Below are positions 58,900 through 64,000 of a stretch of 64,000 bases of DNA, in pieces. Source of the stretch: Sclerodactyla briareus (lineage: Eukaryota; Echinodermata; Holothuroidea; Dendrochirotida; Sclerodactylidae). The position numbers and the translations under genes are program-made. The notes beneath the pieces are model-generated. The model ran no database searches. It had not been told where the DNA came from and was given only the letters and a program-made list of their open reading frames with translations. The stretch covers positions 62,001 to 126,000 of the forward strand of contig JAODTK010005857.1 of assembly GCA_026419785.1 (NCBI GenBank), read 5' to 3'. Position 1 is the first letter of the stretch; each line of letters starts with the position of its first letter.

Positions 58900-59575
58900 T
58901 CTTGCTGTTTGACACAACACTACTCATCACACTATCGATTTTGCGCATTACTGTGTTCATGACACAACATCAGTTGCACTTCATTGATTCTCAGCATATG
59001 CAAGGCATGACACAACAGTGGAACACACTCCGATGTATTCTCAGCATTAACTGCAAGCATGACCAACATTCATTGCATTTCAGTGATCTCAGCATTATTG
59101 AAGCATGACACATTGAGCACACTTCATGGATTCCCACATTACTACTGCCCAAAAACATGACACAACCTTCATTGCACTTCTAAATTCTCAGCTTACTGCA
59201 AAGCATACACAACTTCATTGCACTCATAGTCTGAAGCATTACTGCAACAGCACATGCATTCATTATTGTTTCAGCATTTTGGGGGCAAGCATGACACAAC
59301 ATTCACTGCACTGTTCATAGATGCTCTCATCATTCTGCAAGCAGACACAACATTCATTGCACTTCATAGATTCTGAGTGCATTACTGCAAGCATGGCACT
59401 GCATTTCTATATTGTTCAGCAGCATTTTGCGAAGCATGACCCACAACCCCCCCATTCACTGCACTTCATAGATTCTCATCATTACTGTAAAACTGCCAGC
59501 ATGACACAGACATGCATTGCACTTATAGATACTCAGCATAACTGCCAAGCATGACACAACATTCCTCACACGTCA
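58900..59575 (+). repeat. Diverged minisatellite, ~49-bp period, about 13-14 units
   Basis: The unit is approximately 'atgacacaacattcattgca' followed by 'cttcatagattctcagcatt' and 'actgcaagc'. It varies from 43 to 65 bp by many indels. The His/Leu-rich frames at 58902-59554 are read-throughs of this array. Confidence 0.9.
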
Positions 59576-60310
59576 ATTAAAACTCTCCACAGACTGCGCC
59601 AGGTCAAGATGGAAGGACGTGAGTCATGCTGGCCCAACAAACTGTAGCATAGCTGTCTAATTGGACAAATTTGCCATGTGAGAGATTACCTTATAAGCTA
59701 TACCAGTGTAAATACTTTTGTTTTCAAGTACAACGCCTTCAAACATGATTCCATTCTTCCAACACCTCCTATTTGGCACTGGACATATGATCGATTCCAC
59801 ACGTTTATCATCATGCATTCTGGTGATGCCATGAGGCTCCCAGGAACCTCACAACAACCCGAATACAGTTTATGATTGCATGTTGTAATCATAGCAACAC
59901 AATCAACACCAGCACAGTGAAGAGTACTCATACACAGGGGCAGGGGCCCACTCATAACATGGTCTGCAAACAATACAATCTATCATAGAGAGAGTCGGCA
60001 AGTGCCTCGTTCGACTGAGTAATTGAGCCTCTTTGATTTAGTGTTTTGCCTGTTCTAGCATGTATCATTTAGAATTGTTCATTCCATTTTAGAGACTGCC
60101 AATTCAATAATTTCTTCACATGTGTTAAAAGAGACAGTTACCAAAAGTTTTTGTAACCGTGTTCTGTAACATGTTGTTTGTGTTTTACTAACTCGGGTAA
60201 TAAATGCCGCACAAGCGAAAACAACAGCCAATTAAATTGGGTGATAGGTAGCGCCGGCCGCAAGTATGCTGTAGCAAATAATACCCACTGTAAAACATAC
60301 ATTGAGAACA
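59576..60310. other. Unassigned stretch
   Basis: Nothing recognised. Confidence 0.45.
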
Positions 60311-60605
60311 GAAAGCCAAAAGCTTACTGGTTCTTTGACTCGGTTCTGATACCCATGAACCAAAACACAAGCAGAAATGGTATAATGTACTTTTACAAAA
60401 TGCACAAGACGGTGTTCAGTGGTTCTTCTATTGGTATTAGACGTACCAACTTAGAACCACAAAGCCAAAAGCTTACTGATTCCTTGACTCAGTTCTGATA
60501 AACTATGACCAACAAGCAAAAGTATAAGATGTACTTATAACAAATGCACAATGGTTGTTGAAATGGGTAACTTCACTAGACTTCTACTGGTAATATAGAA
60601 GTAAA
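60311..60605 (+). repeat. Tandem pair of family A left-end segments, ~148 bp each
   Basis: GAAAGCCAAAAGCTTACTGG at 60311 and AAAGCCAAAAGCTTACTGAT at 60461, each followed by 'ttc.ttgactc.gttctgata', an 'ac.aatggta.aatgtacttttaca' type block and 'caaatgcacaa'. They are a diverged subfamily (CTTACT in place of CTTAGT) without the 300-bp interior. Confidence 0.75.
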
Positions 60606-63289
60606 CCAATTTTAGCATCCATTGTGCATTTTGTATTAGTCTCATTCACTCACTCCTCCAGGTAATGCTTCTGTACTGAATAAGACTTGTCTGGGCTTGA
60701 CAGCTTTGTCACCAAAATCAATGCTGCTAATCTACGACCTTCATCTCATCTTACATCCAGCATTGAAGTTGTACAGTTTAATATATATCTTGCTACAATG
60801 TAGTTCAGTTTGTGTAAGGGTAACTGTGATTCCTTAAATTGAAACAAATCCTTGAGTGTTGGGCTTATGTTTTGCGCAGGCGAGATTTTATCCACAGTGC
60901 GGCATTGGATTTACCTGTGGGGATTTCATACTTCTAAACGACACTGTGTTGATTTTCAATAGAAAACAAAGTATTGTTTGCAGGGTTTTGCAGTATGACA
61001 TCATTGTTAGTTGGGATGCTTTTAGATCTTGACGCAATACCTAATTCAAAGGACTGTAATCCCTGAACAACCCAAGTCGTATTGACTTTTGGGTTTGAAC
61101 GGACCGCATTGTTTTTCCTCCACTAATGCCTCTTATATTTCATCCTGCATTTGTCTTTTTAAAATGTATATTGCAGCACGGTAGGTAAAGGAGTTCTTTA
61201 TGAAGTTGGATTCTCGATTTTGGCAAGATATGAGGATTCCTAGATTCCTGTAGCTTTCAACAGGTTTGCTGTGGGTTTACGAACACGTACCAGGGAACTT
61301 TATCCCAGGTTTGTGTTGAATTTTTGGTGGTTTTGCTGCGTGTCTCTCCTGAATTCAGGATGCAAATCTGGATACAGGCTCCCACCCTCACCCTTCGTTA
61401 CAATGTACTACATTTGATTTACTGATTGTTTCACCTAGTTCAAGTAATGTAATATCTTAACGTTTTCTCTATGTGCAATCTTTTGAACAATTTTGTCTAT
61501 TATGGCTGATTGTGTTCTTATTTTCTTATAGTTTGGATGGATGGTACTCCTTTTCTACATATATGCTATATTTACTACTGGTTTTAATAAATGGCAATGA
61601 ACGAGTTCCCTCCCCCTTTTGGCTTTTTTCACTCATCCTCACCGTTCTCACTCTGGTAGTACCATTGACAAAGAACTCCTAGGCCAAATATGTTGCAATT
61701 CCTGGCCAGGGTCAGCTGGGTCTGTCGAAGAAGTCCCTCCTTCAAAGGCTTCCAATTGGAATACCTATGGAGTTGAGTTGGGTGCTTTGACATCGATTCT
61801 GACCTCGGCTTATCCTGCGAGGGCAAAGTTCAAAGGATCAAAGTGCACCCCGTAACTCTTATCGGGGTCAGAGTTCCAGTGAGAACTGCTTCTTGGCGGA
61901 GAGTATTCTGTGAGAGTATTGCTCCACATTGGTTCGGATGGAAACTGTTATAACTAAGAAATGGAACATCTGAAATGAAAGAACAGGATTCATGGAGGGG
62001 GGCCTCCTTCTTTAATGCAGTACACTCCACCTTCCTAAGGCAACTCACGAATAAGTGATTATTTCAGATTACAATGACAGCCCCTCTAATTGGATCACCC
62101 CATGCACCTTGTCATAAATTTACCAACTAACGAACTGTGAGTCTTTAGGAATAAAACAAGACAGCTTGTATCACCCAGGACACCTAACATACCAACTGAG
62201 AATTGTATGTCAAGACACAAGTACAATCCCACCCCCTCCCTTCCAGCTCGGATCACCACGTGTCATCCAACATCTGTAGCTGAGGAAGTGATTATGCAAG
62301 ACGTCGTAGCTTGTATACCACAATGTCATCTAATTCGTACAGCTGAAGAATGTGAAGATTCCTTCTTTGAAACCAACTACACACAAGGCTAGGAGAGAAG
62401 CTTGGATGTTCAACCACTACATTCTTCCATCTCCTGGCTTCATTCCACATTTAAATAGGTCACTAATGTAGGTGGGTTCCATGCCATCCATTTTGGTTTC
62501 CATTCCGGCCCCTTGAATGCCAACAAACATATCCCGACATCAAGTTCCCTTTTCACCCCTGCTTATAATCATAAGGAGCCATGAAGTAAACTCACTGTCT
62601 AGGTAGGCGCTGAGCCTAGCTTCCTTCAGCTCTGCTACTCTTGGCCCTCAAAGTTGTGTTCTCTGCCTCAACTTATGAATCGACAACAGAGACAGATTAA
62701 GATAGTCGGTCCTACATACCCTTACAATTGTAATATTTTTCCACCTAACGAAAAGACAAAAAAACACAGGTTGCTTAGTCTCTTGCCATTTTTAAGGAGC
62801 CTCTGAAAACTCATCTTTTGAGGAACCAACCAAGCATGCCAATCAAAAGTATTGTTATGGCTTGAATGATCAGCACCACTACACACAATTAAAGGGGGAT
62901 TTTCACACTCACAAGCATTCTGCCCTCTAAGACTCTCATCACCAAATTGTTTTTCCTCCCACACAGCATCTCATGGATGGACGTTCAGGGCTAGCAAGCA
63001 CTGGACACCAGTCCACGCTGGGCAAGGGTGCAATCAAGTTTTTATGCACACGCTGTGGAACAGCCTGCTAAAAAATACAGTGCTGCTACATCTTTGCCAT
63101 TTTAGGGCGCTTTCGAAACTCATATTTTCAGAAGTCCAAACAGGTTATTTTACTCAGATGTAGGTTTTTACTGATGTGTCATATTTCTGCTGTTGCCTAC
63201 GCACAAACTGTACTACTACAAGCGTATAGTAAAGTAGCGGTGACAGCAAGAGATAAGTTTCAGTGAATGAAAAGTTACTAAATGGGAAG
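60606..63289. other. Long unassigned intergenic stretch
   Basis: No gene or repeat recognised. The frames at 61473-62392 are short and unsupported. Confidence 0.45.
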
Positions 63290-63770
63290 AGGTTCTCCTC
63301 AAAGGATGAGGAGAGGGTCTATCAGAGACTGTGTGAGAGTCTGCCATGCTCTATTTGAGTGAGACGGGTGGTTGACGGGATGAGATGGAGATACCGAGAC
63401 GGACAGAGATAGCATTGGTGAGAGGTGGGGGGGTGCGATGGGTTGAGTGAAGCGGGGCGAGAAGAGGACAGAGGAATTTTGGAGGACATACTTGGTCTGG
63501 CATGGGAAATTGGGGACCTCCCACCAAGGCGGATTAAAGTGCAAGGTACAGGCATACACTGAGGAGGGAGGGCGATCAGATGCTGAGGACAGCACTCGGA
63601 GTTTGAAAGTGGATTGGACCAAGGAAGTGAGGGACGACCAAAGATGTGACATGGAAGAGGCAGGTGGAGGAGGTAATCCAGAAGAATGGTTTGCAGGGGG
63701 GGACACCCCAAATCGAGCAAGATGGCCAGACGGGGTGAGGCGATCGCTGAAGGAGTGGGATTAATCCAAT
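63290..63770. other. Purine-rich (plus strand) segment with open frames on both strands
   Basis: The plus strand is G/A-rich and open at 63447-63764 (105 codons, charged, ending WPDGVRRSLKEWD). The minus strand is open at 63299-63706 and 63322-63819. The plus frame's C-terminal W/R-rich pattern is loosely like the end of some LINE reverse transcriptase ORFs, but I cannot support that. Confidence 0.2.
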
Positions 63771-64000
63771 TAATACTGGATGTGTTATGGGAGACAACTC
63801 TTTGATACTTTTTTAACAAACTATATTAGTTATACAATAACAGGGCATTGAATCAAGAGGGCTATAAAGCGCAGTCATTGGGGAAAATTCTATCAATCCA
63901 CCACCCAAATTAAATAGCCAGAACCAACCTCCTAACCATCTAGATATGGCAATTGGGAACGTGAAGCCACGTGTACTTATTGTTGACAAGTTACAATATG
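63771..64000. other. Unassigned window end
   Basis: Nothing recognised. Confidence 0.5.

Noticed and set aside
58902..59554. His/Leu-rich small proteins
   Set aside because: Read-through of the ~49-bp minisatellite in shifting frames.
63447..63764. C-terminal end of a LINE reverse transcriptase
   Set aside because: Only a vague Trp/Arg pattern; no catalytic motif and no upstream frame.
63299..63819. Minus-strand 165- and 135-codon genes
   Set aside because: Overlapping frames on both strands in a purine-rich segment; Pro/Ser/Leu content reflects base composition.

Overview
This looks like nuclear DNA of a eukaryote, probably a marine invertebrate. There are no dense operon-like ORFs and no complete protein gene I can recognise. 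The sequence is mostly intergenic and crowded with diverged interspersed repeats, non-autonomous DNA transposons with terminal inverted repeats (TIRs), minisatellites, microsatellites, tRNA-like fragments and very long G/C homopolymers. An echinoderm or hemichordate seems plausible from the style of the repeats, but that is a guess. Repeat copies differ by many one-base indels, so either the copies are old or the underlying reads are poorly polished.

The dominant component is one repeat, here called family A. It covers roughly 2955-5165, 5787-6480, 7166-8176, 13377-15405, 17035-18030, 19195-19625, 26551-26935, 29581-30035 and 49905-52110, with shorter pieces elsewhere. It has a recognisable left end (a short AAGCC/GGCTT hairpin), an interior of about 300-bp units that are dimers of two related halves of about 150 bp, and a right end made of a CA-rich microsatellite, a stem-loop and an A-rich tail. 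Its interior carries clustered TGACCT motifs. A second module, family C (about 128-bp units), lies beside A at 5166-5786, 8177-9300, 52691-53085 and 56230-56517.

DNA transposons: family M1 (TIR close to CAGTGGTGGCGCCAG) occurs at about 186-700, 12006-12320, 13222-15953 (split by a family A insertion), 21282-22036 (minus) and 32662-33219. hAT-like MITEs occur at 10082-10353 (perfect 8-bp target-site duplication, TSD), 12750-13114 (7 of 8 bp), 25770-26150 and 34228-34445.

The right half has tandem arrays of several kinds: about 180 bp (37560-38370), 46 bp (43574-44330), about 29 bp (48185-48690), about 213 bp (56959-57385), about 29 bp (57526-57700), about 49 bp (58900-59575) and about 148 bp (60311-60605). 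Open frames at 46392-46739, 55250-55711 and 57724-58311 are the best candidates for coding remnants, but none resembles a family I know. I see no rRNA, no intact tRNA, no CRISPR array and no viral or toxin gene.
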